Below are positions 34,921 to 49,200 of a DNA stretch of 64,000 bases, piece by piece (the stretch's first letter is position 1; each line of letters opens with the position of its first letter). The DNA is from Plecoglossus altivelis (Eukaryota; Chordata; Actinopteri; Osmeriformes; Plecoglossidae). The translations under genes were made by a program, and so were the position numbers. The notes beneath the pieces were generated by a model that did no database searches, was not told where the DNA came from, and was given only the letters and a program-made list of their open reading frames with translations. The stretch is taken from contig BROE01000007.1 of NCBI GenBank assembly GCA_036571765.1, positions 1,785,158 through 1,849,157 on the forward strand, given 5' to 3'.

Positions 34921-37186
34921 TCTGCTGGTCTCAGGTAACTACAAAGAAGCTCTCAAGTTTCAACCCCCAGGCAGAGGACCTTTATTATCAGTATTAATGA
35001 AAACAACTCCCCTGGTTACCAAGAGGCATGCCAGAAATGCGTTTGTCAGGTAGTCCAGCCAAGTCAGCCTTTAAATGAAATGAACTAAGAAACAAGCATA
35101 ATTGTTTCACCGTTAGAAAATTCTTCAATGTAATAGCAACAAAAAGTAGATTAGCAGTGGCCACCTTCTTTCTTTAAGACTTCAATCCCACCCTATCAAA
35201 TGGAGGGCAGAAATCTTAAAAACGTCCACAGCAAAACTTTTAAAGTGATACCTTTAGATCCTTCCAAGGTGTCCTTGTTGTCACAGTTGGAGATATATAA
35301 TAGACATATAATTATTCTGCATCTTAAGAAGAAAGAGGTGCTACTGGTCGTGTCTCCAGTCAGCCATGTGTGACAGTGTGGGATGGTTTAACCAAACAAA
35401 AGAGTTACTGAGGAGAGGAACCGAGTATCCAATAGCAGGAGAAGAAAGAGGGATAGAGACAGAGGGAGAGAGAGATACACAGAGAGAGACACAGAGACAG
35501 AGAGAGACACAGACAGGGGCAGGAATTTAAAAAATGAAAACAACAGCCCCAAATTTACAAAAGACAGATTTTTATCTCTTAATAATTTTAAACACAATTT
35601 AGGGACACATAGAAGAGACTCATTCTGTATGTTATATTAAAACAAACCAACTTACAACTTGGTCACCCAATATATGTAATGAACCGCAATTCATCCATGA
35701 TCTTTCCATATTTTCAAAAACCCACCATTCTATCATGATTTATTCTTTAGACTTGTTCCTCTTCGCCATTGTCCTCGATCTCCAGATAGGACTGCCTTTC
35801 TTCCCTGGGTCTCGTGGTTAGTGCTTGAAGAGCACCCTTGTCCTCCAGCTCTCTATCCTTTCCATGTGATTCCTCAAAAACAGCCTGATGAACTGGCTCC
35901 AAGGCTGACTGGCTGTGAAATGTTGTCTCAAGACTATTTTGTGACTTCAAAATATATCTACAGGCTATGTTTAGTGATGTTCAATGCTTCGTTTGTTATT
36001 TGTCACTACGTACATAGGTCATCTTAAATGTTTTGATTGCCTCTCTAAGGTCAGATAATACTCGTAGATTTCAATGCACTGGGTCTAAATAAGAGCTATT
36101 CTGCAGTTATGTCTATTTTCATATATTTTCTATTTTTAACTCTCAGCCCACAATTGTATTATAAAGGTTAGGTTACTAATCATTCTAAATAACTAAATAC
36201 ACATAAATGATTCCTGTTATGGAATCTATGTAAAATGATACCCAAAATCTGACACCTTTTATGTGGCAAAGATAACCCTTTTGTTGGGTAATCTTTCACC
36301 CATATGAACTAAATGAGCTGCAATGCCCTCTGCTGGAATAATCTTAAACCACTTTCAACTTTTTTCTTATCCAGCAAAGCAATTGGAAACGGTTTCTGTA
36401 AGAAACAAAATATTAGGATTTTAAGTTGTGGAGGAAAGTTTTCTCTTAAGTTACTAAGGATGGCAGTTTTTAGATTGACTTAAATAAACATGAGCAGGTT
36501 CATTGGTGTGCACTGGCCGTGTGTATCTCTCTGATGTTGCTCAGAGCTTTGAGCTTTGAAGGACAACGCTGCCTCAGACGAACATTCCACAACTCAAAAC
36601 ATGAGGGTACCTCAGCTCATCATTAAAGAGTTTCGGGAAAAGGATGTCAACGGAGGTTGACACGCTGGAGAATGTGTGTGTGACTGAGTGGAGAGAACTG
36701 CTTGAAATAATAAATTGCTTCAGTAACCTGCAACACAGATTTAGTCTATCGATACTTGAATCAAGGAACGAATCATGATTTATATCATAATGCACAAAAT
36801 CCCTTGTTTTCTCAATAGGTGGCAAAAAGCACGTCTTATTTTAGTCTATGTAGGCTACCTTGTTGGAAAATTCAGTAAACTTTTACAGATCAATTTAAAC
36901 ATTTTCTCACACTGTTGAAAAAACTAACGGAGAATAAAGGGCATTGTCTTCAAATAAATGTTCTTAAACAAATCTGACAAACTGTAGCGTCCAGTGGTCA
37001 GCTACATCACAAAAAAAAAAAGTTTTGCGTCGTGTTGAATTTGTACCCCCTTGTGGAGCATCCTGTCAGTGGTTGAAAATGGCCGTCCGATGTGGCTCTC
37101 TTCACTCACAGTAAGAACAAAAAGTATAAAGGAAACGGAGGAATAATATTTTACACCGCACCGGGGAAAGTTTTACTTATTTGAGA
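34921..37186. other. Head-to-head intergenic region, C10orf90 / dock1
   Basis: About 2.3 kb between the two start codons, which face away from each other. It should contain the promoters of both genes and the 5' UTR of C10orf90. A GA-rich stretch lies at 35435-35520. On the minus strand a 67-codon coding-like frame at 35747-35950 is followed at once by AATAAA (see findings). Otherwise AT-rich. Confidence 0.6.
37068..37186 (+). promoter_or_regulatory. dock1: Candidate dock1 core promoter and 5' UTR
   Basis: The DNA just before the dock1 ATG has a cluster of CpG dinucleotides. It also holds an AAAATGGCCG motif resembling a YY1 site (about 37076-37085) and a TATAAA at 37125-37130. If the TATA box is used, the 5' UTR is only about 30 nt. 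A start site cannot be fixed from sequence alone. Confidence 0.3.
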
Positions 37187-37229
37187 ATGTCTCGCTGGGT
37201 ACCTACCAAAAAAGAAAAGTATGGTGTTG
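37187..37229 (+). CDS. dock1: dock1 exon 1 (coding part)
   Basis: ATG at 37187 with A at -3; 14 codons, MSRWVPTKKEKYGV, plus one base. The donor is a perfect GTAAGT. The split codon becomes Ala with exon 2. Confidence 0.95.
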
Positions 37230-40200
37230 GTAAGTAAGAAACTTTTCATGCTTTCTCGTTAGCTTCTCCATGCTACTTCACATCAGATTGGATAAGTTAG
37301 GGAATAATGGTTGTGATACGTCCTAAATCCTAGTACTGTGAAGGCTGTCGTAATTCCCACACTATTCGCTGAAATCACGCATTGTTTTGTTTAGTTGTTT
37401 ATGTTCCTGCCGATTGTAACTGGGATACGATTAGTATCAAACAGATTTGTCAACTAGGTTGCATAAAGGCAAAGCAAGGAATCCCTGCCTTTTGTGAGTG
37501 TAGCCAACGTACTGTGTGCATTGGGAATTGTCAAAGGCGCGCCTAGTTGCAACAGTGTTTCCTGTAGTGGGGCCTGCCTAAGCTCGAAATCGTGGGATAG
37601 ACTTGTTACTGCCCGTTTCGAGAGGATTAAGCACGCCACCTCGACTAGATCTACAGAATTGGGCCCGGACCAAACTGTTTTGCAGATTGACAGGACTAAA
37701 TATCTGAACTTGCCTGTTGTTGCAACCTCTGTTATCATTTGCAGTGTGCTAACCGTCCCTATTCAGTACTGTACTGACTATAGGCCGATATAACTCCATT
37801 GTTACTCTACGGCTCTCTTGCTTCCACTGTCATTTATAATTTGGTATCTTTAAAATAATCACTTCCCAAAAACGTAGATAGCGCTAATAGCCAAACGTTA
37901 CTGTAATAATGTTTGGAACTTGGTAGCACACACTGCCACCCACTTCCAGACGTTCCCTCCGGAGGCAGGCAAGGGAAAGGAGTAGCTTCGAAAAGTATTC
38001 AGTGATGTTAACTGAGGACAGAGTAGGTATATTGGTTTGGATGTACATTTCAGTTTGAAAATGTCTTGTGGCGGCCACACAGTACTTATTGAGCAGTTTT
38101 GGAGGCCTTTCTTTCTTGGAACATCTACAGAGAAGCCCAGTTTCTGTTTCAGCAGAAGTTCTGGTTCGATTTTTTAAAAGTATCTAAGCGTGTCTATGTG
38201 TAGCTCTATGTTTAGTTTTTCAAGGGTAAAGTGTAAAGTAGGTTTATTATGAGTACCCTCTGAGTGTTGTGGAGGCTCTGACAAAACGTTTTCAATACGA
38301 ATAATTCTCCTGCAAAGGCTTCTTCTTCTCGAAAGTTCAGTCAAAATTAAGAATGTCTTGACGCATTGAGGACATGAGGAAACTTAGTATAGTTGCCACA
38401 AAAAAACGTATTTCCCATTAAGCCTGTCCAAGCAGTTTTTGGGATTGTACACAAGCTTGCTTTAATTTGTCAGACCTAGTAGAGGTCCAAATACTTCTGT
38501 AACCATACTCTGGTGTGGGAAAACAATTGACCATTAATTTAGTCATCAAGCACAGTTCATTAGTTAATTGTACAGCGTGGTGAAAATTCCCATCATTGCA
38601 TTCCTCAGGGAATGCACTTCAACTGAAAAGCACGTACAATCTGAAACAATGTGGTCTCACAATGCGTGCTTACTTTTCTGATGCTCTCAAACCCACATAC
38701 ATTCCCAGTCAAACGTTTAGGCACACCCTACCATTCAAATGAATCGGACAATGTGTCCAAACGTTTGACTGGTAGTGTATTTAGATCTACCTTTATAAAG
38801 AACAGGTGTGTTGTAGGCCTCGTTGTGCGCTCAAATCAAATCCAAATGAATAATGAGTGGCAGATCCTGAATTATGATTGTGGACTTAAAAACGTCAACG
38901 ATTAAGCAGTCAAAGGGATGCTCAAATCAAACTTGCGACCCTTCAGTTAAGTCCTGATTCACAGTTTCTTTGACGTTATACTACCAAAGCCAGCATGAAT
39001 CAGAAGCGTTTTAGAAGCTTGGTCTCTCACACGTTCAGGTCCAGAGGAGCCAGGAGCCTGAGTCTTCAGATGTTTGTCATTGGATTTGTGAAGTTGATCT
39101 CAGTTTCACAACCATTTAAAAGGGGTGTTCTGTTGCACCCTACATGCATCAAGTAGGATTGAGAAAACCCCTGAGAAGGGAGGTTGCAGAGCTTTATGTC
39201 TAGAAGACCTGGTGGAAATCAGACACAAGGGACACTCTTAGGTTGGTTTGGCATTCCTGACACTTCGCAAAGTACCTCCTTAGAGCTTGTGTAGTCATGA
39301 AAGTATTCCAGGTATTCTTAGAGCAGACCTGGCTTCAAATGGTTTGGCTGCCTGTCTGGCTTACTTGATGACTGAACCTGTTTTATTTGGTGGACTAAAG
39401 TCAAGTCTGCGCTGCAGAGCTGCTGGATAAGGAAATGACACTTCCTTTAGATCAGTTCCCGCCATGCAGCCTACGCAGGGACTGTAGTTCCAGTCAGAAC
39501 AATAGTACACATCCCACCCCAAAACACACACACGCAATCTTATCTTAAGTGTTGCTATTAATAGAGAGAGGCAGGAATCAGGTTGACCTTCGACATTGTT
39601 TTGCAGAGTGAATGCCGGTGAGGTTGAAAACTGTAGTGTTTACTTTTTTCCTTCGGCCACTTAAACATACCCATTGGGAGGGAATATATGAACTGCCCTG
39701 TCCTTAGCCAATGACTGACTTGTGAAGCCCCATGTATAAACTGAAGAAAACCATAAACCACCCACAAATTGGGTGTTATGTACAGAACTAAGTAATATTA
39801 AAGCAATAGCCCAGCCTCAGTGATATACTTTTTTTTGTTCTTCATTTTTTCCACTCACCTTGAAATTACTGTTGTTGGTTTCTATGGTGCAGTTACGGTA
39901 CAGAGAGATGAATTGATCTTTATTTGTAGACATGATGCGTGCTTTGTAAAAGCACAAATTAGAATAGGAAGTGTTTTGCTATTGGTAGTGTCATTCTCAT
40001 TTGTTGAGTGCATATATATAGAGACATACACGTACTCTACATCAGGCAGGTTAGCGGCCACAACCTGAGACTTTGTGACTTTGTGCTACATTTCCGTTTG
40101 CATTGTGGTCGGACAGAGGTCCGCTCACTGAGTAATCTTCCTCTTTCTCTCACTATCAAGTCAACATTGTTAACCAGAGGGAAAGTCACAATTTGACAGC

Positions 40201-43200
40201 TACTGTCCATTACAAGTTAGTCTATATTTAAAAGAGGTAGTGGTTAAAACCTCTGACCGAAACTGAGAGTAGATGGTCGTCTCAGGTCATACGAGATCAA
40301 TAGTTTGTCTTTTTTGTTCCTCGTATTTTGGAGTCACTGTCTGTTTTGCCTATTTAACTCAAATTGAAAGTCTAAATCATTTTAGTTGACAGTCTTTTTC
40401 ATTGATATTCTACTGCTGCACCCACAAAACCATCTCCATTTGGATTTTATGTTTTCATTCTATCATAAAAACTTTGCCCCTTCCCCCGTTCACACTTTCT
40501 CTGGAGGTCACAATGACTTTGCTGTTGTTCTCTCTGAAAGGGAATTAGCTCCTAAACTATGGACCAAGCTTTCTGTCATTGGAAGTCTGAAAAGATTGCA
40601 CCCCATGCTTGCTGTGCTAAGGTTCATAAGACACAAGACATTCATTTAATTTAATCACTGCATAAGTGATCTCACGCTGCCTTCCACAGTTACTCCCCGC
40701 TGACAGAAAGTTAGATATTTTTCTCCTGGTGTCAGACCGACTCTTCAAACTGTCACCATCCAATGTGTAAATTAAGATGAAGCATTGAGGGACCATGACT
40801 GCCAAACTTTAAACTCACCCTATGAGGAGAGGCTCCTTCTCTCAAACATATTTTAAATACATCTGAAATTGACATGCAGGCTGCAGTAGTAAACCTCTCT
40901 GAGTCTATTGATAAAAGCTTGGTTGGTTGCAGAATAACTATTTACTGCTTGACGTGATTATTGTTCGCTAAACTGTACAATGACATGAATTGCTGCCGTT
41001 GAGTTGTCTGCCTGCAGCCTAATGAGGTGCCTTTCTTATTGCGTGCAACAATGGTGCTAAATGTTAATGCTGCAAATGTTTTGTTCTGCCATTGATTGAT
41101 ATAATTTCCAACAATGACACGTAACGACTGTGTACAAAATACTATGCAATCAGTCAATTTCAACTCTCATACGTGGAATTAAGAATTATGTTATTGATCC
41201 GTGTGTGCGCGTCAGTGGCAGGTTTCTGTGGGATTGACCCTTCCCCATCTCTCTCCAACAGCAGCTGGTTTGTCTACCACCCCACCCCCCTCCCTCCCCC
41301 TAACCCCCCGCCAAGCTCACACACACACACACACCTGGCTGCTGGTGGAGGGGGACTCCCTTGGGCACCCTCCAGCTCTCCCTGCCCTCCCTCCCTATAG
41401 AGGGTCCAGGCCAGGCGGCCTCAGTAGTATTGTCCTGACGGAGGCCCGCTGAGCCTCTCTCGCCTCTAGACAGATGGCTAATGCTGGGACCGTGGCGCTG
41501 CTCAACACATGGCCATGCACTCAGCCATGTGTTCCACACTCAATTACCTCCAGCATTTCAGGTTTCACTGTGCTAATTGCATTAAGTGTCAATTGACGAT
41601 TCAGCGCTCGGCACCGCTGAAATCATTTTGATTTGCCGAAAGATGCTGTCGTCCGTCGATAAAACTTAGTATTACAGTCTGTGGCATGTTTTGAAGTCGT
41701 AAAATAGACATGGATGTGCCCGTGTTAATTTTTGTATTGGGCTTCACGGGTTATTGAAGCACTTCCTGGTCAACAGTTGCGCTGGAATCGACGCGTGAAC
41801 AATAACGTTTGATACTCTGCCGTGCAACACAGAGGGGGACATTCGTACCGTCGTTCCTAGGCACCGTACCAGCCGGCATTCCCGGCTTGGTGGCAGAGAT
41901 CAGCTGGCGTCTGCACCTCAGTGGGGAGCAGAGGGGCCACAGGAAAAGTATCATGGGAAAAATCCCTCTTAATGACTGAATTAATACAAAGTCCATTTTC
42001 GGTGTGCTCGCCAACATAGCTGGGGGGTTAATATCCTGAAGCACAAAACAACTTTACTCTCTGGAAATATTGCCGCACTGTGGCTGCATGTGGAACAAGA
42101 CGTCTGTCATGCCATCTGAAGACAGCGTCTGTACCCTGACCCAAACCTGCTGACAGACTTGAATGTCACATCTCAGGAGGTTCTCAGGCTCTGCTCATTT
42201 GCAATTTCTATTTCGTCTTGTATTGGTTACGTTGGAGTGCCCTGACAGAGGGCTGTGTCCAGGATGCTGCTAAGGGAGGTGGCTGTCATAGATAGCGGTC
42301 GGCAGCAGGCGAGGCTTCGTTCGCGGAGGCGGGGGACCGCCATCAGTCCTACTGGCGTTGTATGAGGTGGCCTATTGTGTGGCTCATGGCTAATGCTTGA
42401 TAAAGTCAGAGCAGGAGACATACAGAGGCAGGCCTTGGGTGCCTGTTCAGCATCACTGGACGGTTGGCAGCTCTGGGACATCAATGAATGAATCTCATTG
42501 ATATTGCATCAGGGTCTTTGATGGAGCTTGTTAATGCAGTCTGCTTTGCGAATGTCACAGGTGTCAGTGTGTCACTCCTCAGTTTAGCGTTCTCCCTCTC
42601 CTGGGGTCATTCTCAGGTTGTATGCCACCTTTCATAAATTGCATCTGTGTAACTGTGACTTGGTTAAGTGCTGTAGTCCCATTGAATTTCCTATGACTGT
42701 TAACACGCTACTTGGAAAGCCATTTAGCCCAATTACTTTTATTTGGCAAAAGGACAAAATAAGGTTACGAATTTCTGGCTGATCAGCTATTCCCTGGGGT
42801 TGGAAAAAGTCTCCACAAAAAATTCAGAAACATTATTCATGAATGTATTGAGCTAATCTGACCTCAGAATAAACAATTTTGCTCTAAATGGGCTATAATA
42901 AATATAAAAAGGCATTATGGGTGCACACATCACGACTCATCCCGTAAAAGTAGTTACACACAGGTTTAGAATGAGTTTTGTGATTAATCTAAATCAGTAG
43001 GCAGTCACAGAAGATTAAAATAAACCGTTTTTAAATTGTAGTCCTAGTTACCTGATTGTCTGTTTTGTAGTCATAATGTGCCATGCAAGTTGTCACTTGA
43101 CATTGACAGTATTTTATCTCTACTTTTCCCTGTATTCCATGTTACTGACACATATCCAGAGTGCTTACTGCTGAGTGAGTGATGTGTCAAATAGGCTACT

Positions 43201-46200
43201 TAACAGACTCACCTAGAAGTTCTTGAGTTAACAACGCAGCTAGACCTGTCCACTGACTCCACATTAGCAACAAGCTGGACACTAACCACTGCACAGGGCC
43301 TGGGTCTCATTAGGAATGTATGTTGATGCTTCACAAGATGTTATCCTTAACTGATTAAACTGACCCCTGCTCCCTTATGCCACTCGTATCTTCCCACCAT
43401 AGCATCTGTGGTATCTTTTTTTTTTTTTTTACTTAAATAAAATGCATGTGCCAATTCTAAAGCATGATAGTGTGCTCGAGTTCATCTCAAGGTCTTGGGA
43501 TGTTTAGGGCGAAGGGATTATTGGTTAGCTGTTGCTGCAGGGTCAGAGCAGTCAGTCACTGTCTTTTCTCCTGAGGCAAAGGGGATCTCGCAGTGTCGTG
43601 AAAAGTACGAGGTTAATTACTTCCATCCATCTCATTGGTTGGAAAGTTCCTGGAGATTTTAATGAACTTGAAAGCCCTTCCTAATTCAACAAAGGGTATT
43701 GTGCTGCTAGACTAAACCTCAAATGGAGGGTAACTTCTCTCCAGGATTATGTTCAGTGACTTCCTGCCAGTTAGCTAAACTGCTCGTCTAACAGCTCTTT
43801 ACCTGTCTGCCTGCAGTTTTGGTGAATGCTCACGACTTTTACTTCTGTCCTTAGTTCTGCCCGATTCTGTTGCACGAAGACAGTGTTTTCTTCATGCAAA
43901 TGCTCTGTTTGTCTTCTTGTTGCTAAATATGGCGTCACCGAACTGCCATCTGCGGCAAAAGGTGCTTTCAAATGAGTTTGGGTTGTTCTTGATGAGTCAT
44001 TCTGTGACCCACCAAACATTTAAGGCCAATTATCTCCTAATTAAAATTTGTATTGCATGAGATGGGGTACAACTTACTAATTAATAGAATACACCTTGTC
44101 GTTCAAAGGCTAATCGGTGTGAATTCAGCCAAATACCTTTTTAATAATTTACTCACAGTGGTCTGTGCATTAGTGTGGAACATGTAGCCCCAATTAGTGA
44201 AGACCTTGCAACACACCCTTTAAGCGATTATGGATTGTGCAGGTCAGTGGGCATCTATAAAGTCCTTTGTGACAAAGCTTTGCTATACAAATAAATTTTG
44301 ATGGCACAAGGCATTGGGACTGAAACAAATTGAACTGAGTTGTTTTAATCATTGTTACACACACTGTTCTGTGCTCACCTCCAGTACATTGCTAGTTTTT
44401 TGATGTCCAAAAAATAATAATACTCTCTGGTGCCATTGACAACCGTGGGACTGCAAATAGTTGACAAGGTTCCAGAAGCTCTTGTCACATCCCAGAGCCT
44501 AGAGAGCGTCCTCAGAGTCGCTCTACAGAGGTACCTCTGTTGGAATGAAGCCTTTATTACCTACCTGAATCCTTCGCCTCTATCTGAACTCTAGTAGAAC
44601 TCATGGCTATTGTGAGAAGACCTGCACTTCTTGTCTACCTTGATAAGTGTTGCTAGGATCTTTATCTCTTGTGGAAAGGAGGTTCAATTATAAACATGGC
44701 TGGAATGTGGAGCCAGATGTGCTTGATTTATGGAATAGCAATTGTTCTGCTCTGATAGGCTACTACAGCCATGTCGAGTGTTGCTGGAGCTCATGACAAA
44801 AAGGGTTTAGCTCGTTGGCATCTATAGTTGCCATTTTTATGTAGCTTCTGCATCTGGTCCTTCTCTCTCACCTTCTCGCTTCACACACCAATTCCCCTCC
44901 ATCTCTATTTGCTCTCACACTGGGTTAGGCTACTGTTTGTTCAAAGAGAGTAGTTTTTGCTTTTTATCAGATGATTTAGAAGCAAGGACTGTCCCATAAT
45001 TGCAGCCATGTTGTTTTTGTTGTGGTTGATGTTGATGGGATGATGAGTAGGAAATTGTCCTTCAAAGCAAAACCAGGTAAGAGTCAAGCTATGTCTTTTC
45101 CCACAGAGATAAAACATGTCAGTTGGGTTGTTTTCTCTCTTGGCTGCCATCTGGTCAATTTCAGGTTAATTGCTGACGCTTTTTTTTCGCAGCTCTCCTC
45201 CGCTCTGATAAATCCAGGGGCTTTGCTGGAAAGTAATTGATTTAAGAGGAAGCAGGGTGATTCTCTTGGTCGTTCAGGATCTAAGGAGGGTTTCTTTCTG
45301 CCTTTTGCTTCCAAATGAAAGCATTCCAGACCCCATCTTAAAATGCCCAAACCGCTTATTAAGCCCTATTAGTGAGAAACTCAAGTGTAATGATCTTGTG
45401 TTCTTCTGCACTTTTGTGCTAACCTGTCAGCAGCTTTGTTGCCATTCCTGGAGTACACGCTCATTACATTGACTTATTATACCCTGGATAAATCAACCTA
45501 GGAGACAATTTAGATGTTTGGTTGGCTACCAAAACCTGGCTCCAATATGGCTAATTGGGAACCAAAGCACATTCACACATCATCGATAGTTAAAGATACA
45601 CTTGGTAGCAGCAGTAGTATCCTTTTTTTACACTTGTACTTCCTAGAAGACAGTTAAACTATCTAGAAAGTGTCAAATATAACTTTAAAGGATTCACACT
45701 GAGATGTACTGTACATAAGATGTTTTTAGAAAATAATATCGTCCAAAAGGTGAAAAACATAAAGCAGCGTGTTTGGCAGGATAATGCCCCAGTAGTGGTG
45801 CAACTCATCACAAAACTCACAGTTTGAATTAAACCGCAGTTTTGAGGCATGGATCAAATTTGAAAGAGATCATCAAAAATAAGAGTTAAAAAAAATTAAC
45901 TAAAATAAAAAACTGCTTTCCATTTCTTTGAAGATGACCACTCTCTAATGGCAAGAATATCTCTGTTTCTGCGGTTCAATTTTCTCCCAAACCGGAAACT
46001 TTGTGAAACTGATGTGGCGGCTGCATGGCTCAAGACCTCATCATGCGCTGAATCATCTTCATCTTAAAAAGAAAGGAAAGTGATGGGAATGGGAGGCGGT
46101 ATGACAGCTCTCAACCAAATTGCTAGGTTACTGGCTGAAGTCAATATTAATGCATCTATTTAAGTAGCACAAGATTGATGACGCTGCAATAACAAAGAGT

Positions 46201-49200
46201 ATTGCAACTTCACATCAATTCAACTTGTTGGAATTCTTATCAAAGTGAATCTCTGCCCATCCTAGATTGGGCCTTTTTAGAGAATAAATGACCAGGTTAT
46301 TCAACATATCGTTAGCTGTTTTAAATAGAAATTGATGAACGAGACCGTGCATTCAGTCTGTTCAAGTTGAGAAAGACGGAAATGTCCGAGAACGAGCATT
46401 CTATCTATCGAGAATTACAAGCAACCAGAGATATTGTAGTGGCAAGTAGTAATGGAGGGGTTTGGTACACTGTTTCTAGAATGAGGTTACGCATTTGGTT
46501 ATTGTGAGTGAGGGACAGACATTCTAGCCCGTCTATAGTTCTTGGAATCTGCATTTGTTTGTTTGTTTGTTTGTATGAGTGTCATTCAGTCAACTAATTG
46601 TTGCACTATAGTGGAATCTATGAAGACCAACGTGTGATCGCTTGTGTGCAGTGTTCAGAAATTTGAGAAAGAAGTTGCATACAGTCTTCCAATTACCTCC
46701 GTGTGCATATTTTTATGGATATGTTTAGAGAGTTTGACATTTAGCCTGTGGTGGGAGCGAGTCTGTGACATGTTATTTCTGGCAAACCAGAAATATCAGA
46801 AACCATAGGGCATATTCATACCGTTATATTCTGATACTATTCATACTATCCACACCTATGATGATGAAAGGTTGCTGCTACAAGAAACAAGACAATTGTC
46901 TGTCGCCCTTCACTCCCCATTTGAACAAATGTACTAATAATCTTGCTCTGTTCAGGGACTGGGACTAGTGTGATTAAACTGAAATCATGTATTTGTTGCA
47001 GAGCTTCATAGCTATAAATATCATTCATGAGCAGACACTAGCAGTATCATTACAAAAAATCCCCTCTGATTTCATAGAATGCGATTCATAGAATCTGATT
47101 CGAACATTGCCAAAACATAAAACGTATCCAAGATGGCACAATAAAAAAAACCTTTTAGTGGCATGTTGCACCATTCAATATCTCCTATATACATCCATAG
47201 TGATGGCAGAGACTTCACTGTATCATTATATTATACTATCAATAGTTCTGTTCCCTTAATTGACTTGTGAATACCTCAAGGCACCACACAAGCCATTTGC
47301 CCAGCCTAATTAAAAATGAATGGGAAAGCTTAACTTTAGTCTATTTGCTTGACACCAGTGGCTCGCTCGTCTAATGTGTGCCTGATGTAGACTGAGACCT
47401 GTGTTTGAATCTGGCTCAGGCCCTTGACTGAAGATCATTCCTTCTCTCTCTCCCACAATTCCTGTTTTGTCAGTGAAATAAAAAAGCAATGACGCTCCTA
47501 AAACTCCGTCTTAAAACCAGAAAACCAAACATTTATCATCAAGTTCAAGTTGTGCTTTATTGTCATTCCGCTACATGCGGGGGCATACAGTGGAACGAAA
47601 TGCTGTGCCTCACAGCCACGGTGCTACAGAAGTACAGACATACAACAGTACAGGCAAACAACAATCAATTTAAAATAAATATAACAATTTTCCTATACAT
47701 AGACTAAAAAAGATACAAACTATACAAACTGTACGAATACTTACCAAGACCGTGCATAATACCTGGTTACATACATGCTTGTGGTGCATCCTTTATAATG
47801 CTTCACAAGCATGCAACCATGCAGATACACATTCGTCCAGTTTTCAGTTCATGTCAGTATGAATGTACAGGTTTGCATCCATACCTTGCTGCATCTAGCT
47901 ATCGCTTCTTAATTTGCTGCTAGTGTTGCAGATGATGCACGCCCTCCAGCTGCCTATCACTGTATTTTGCTCTTGGTGATTCTATGGCTGGCTGCTATTA
48001 CCTGACCTAAAAAGAAATGGAGGCTATATCGAGAAGCCTAATATGAAAATGGCTAAAATCTCATTATTGCCATCCAGTTGGGAATAGACTTGCTTGAACT
48101 ACTCATCGGATCTTCAAGACAACCATGATGGGTGGCTAAGAAGTGAAAGCTGAAATCTTTAGCACTGAGTGAGTAGGTGATGGACTGATGAGTATACAGT
48201 CTCAAACCTTGAACCTATAAATGCCTTACCATTTTTACCCCCCCCCCCCTTCTGCCACCACTTTCACAATGTTACAAACAGAACTATGTCTAGGGAGTGG
48301 ATCTCTCTTTCAACTCTCTCTTCGTTTGGTCTTGCAAGGACTGGGGACTGACAGCGTATGTACGAAATACGACAATTATGGACACACAGTCATAGACACA
48401 CGTGCAACAGCCCCCCACCCCCCTCCATACACACACACACACACACGCGCGCGCACGTGTTTGGTAGAGGCTGTAGAGGGAGGGAGGGAGGGAGGGAGGG
48501 AGGAAGGGAGGAAGGGAGGAAGGGGAGTTCACGATAGTGCTCCCAGTATGGAAATGTCTCTTTGCTCCAAAAATGAGGTATCTGTAATCATTTGGAGTTT
48601 ATATAACAGGTTACAAATCCTAATGAACAGCTGGAGTGATGCTCCCCTTTTTCTTACCCCCCCCTTCTCAAAAATGCATTTCCCTGTAGCACTCCAGGGA
48701 GAGAATGGGCATTCTCCTCCCCTGTGTTTTCTTTCCTAATTGACATCCATATTCTTCGAGCATATGCAAATCCACGTTCATGAATAACTGCAGCTGCCAG
48801 TCAAACCCTGTGACAGGAGCCGTCGAGCGGCGCCTAGCCAGCGCTATGGGTGTCACGGCCGTGTTTGAAAGCTGCCATTTTGGCTTCGCTCTCTACCCCT
48901 GGTGTCATTTCAGTCCTGTCTGGAAACGGAATAGTCCCCTCTGTCAGGGCGGGATACTGTCGCGGTCGAAGTTGCGGGGAGGTATTAGGGCCGTTCATCA
49001 CGTCGATGGCGGTCGAGTCTGACGGCTCTCTTGTCGGCAAGCGTGTTCAGGGCCGCTGTCTGTCAGCACCTGGCCGTGGGATAATGAACATCAAGCCCTG
49101 TGACCCAGTTGCAGCTCGCGCGCACACACACACACACACGGCAGCAAAAACCAGGAACCATAGAGCTTTCTGGCTACTGCTAACAATGTTTTAATTGCGC

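Larger units (their letters stand above)
37230..48200. other. dock1 intron 1, left part
   Basis: About 11 kb of intron with no supported exon. It holds an inverted-repeat remnant (38698-38779), a T-run (near 43417-43430), two dispersed-repeat fragments (44255-44310 and 47533-47705) and several moderately CpG-bearing stretches (for example 41440-41900) that could be conserved regulatory DNA. Open frames are short and look random. Confidence 0.6.

Noticed and set aside
34370..34997. Plus-strand open frames opposite C10orf90 exon 1
   Set aside because: They are shadows of the minus-strand exon, which has the start, donor, phase and motif support.
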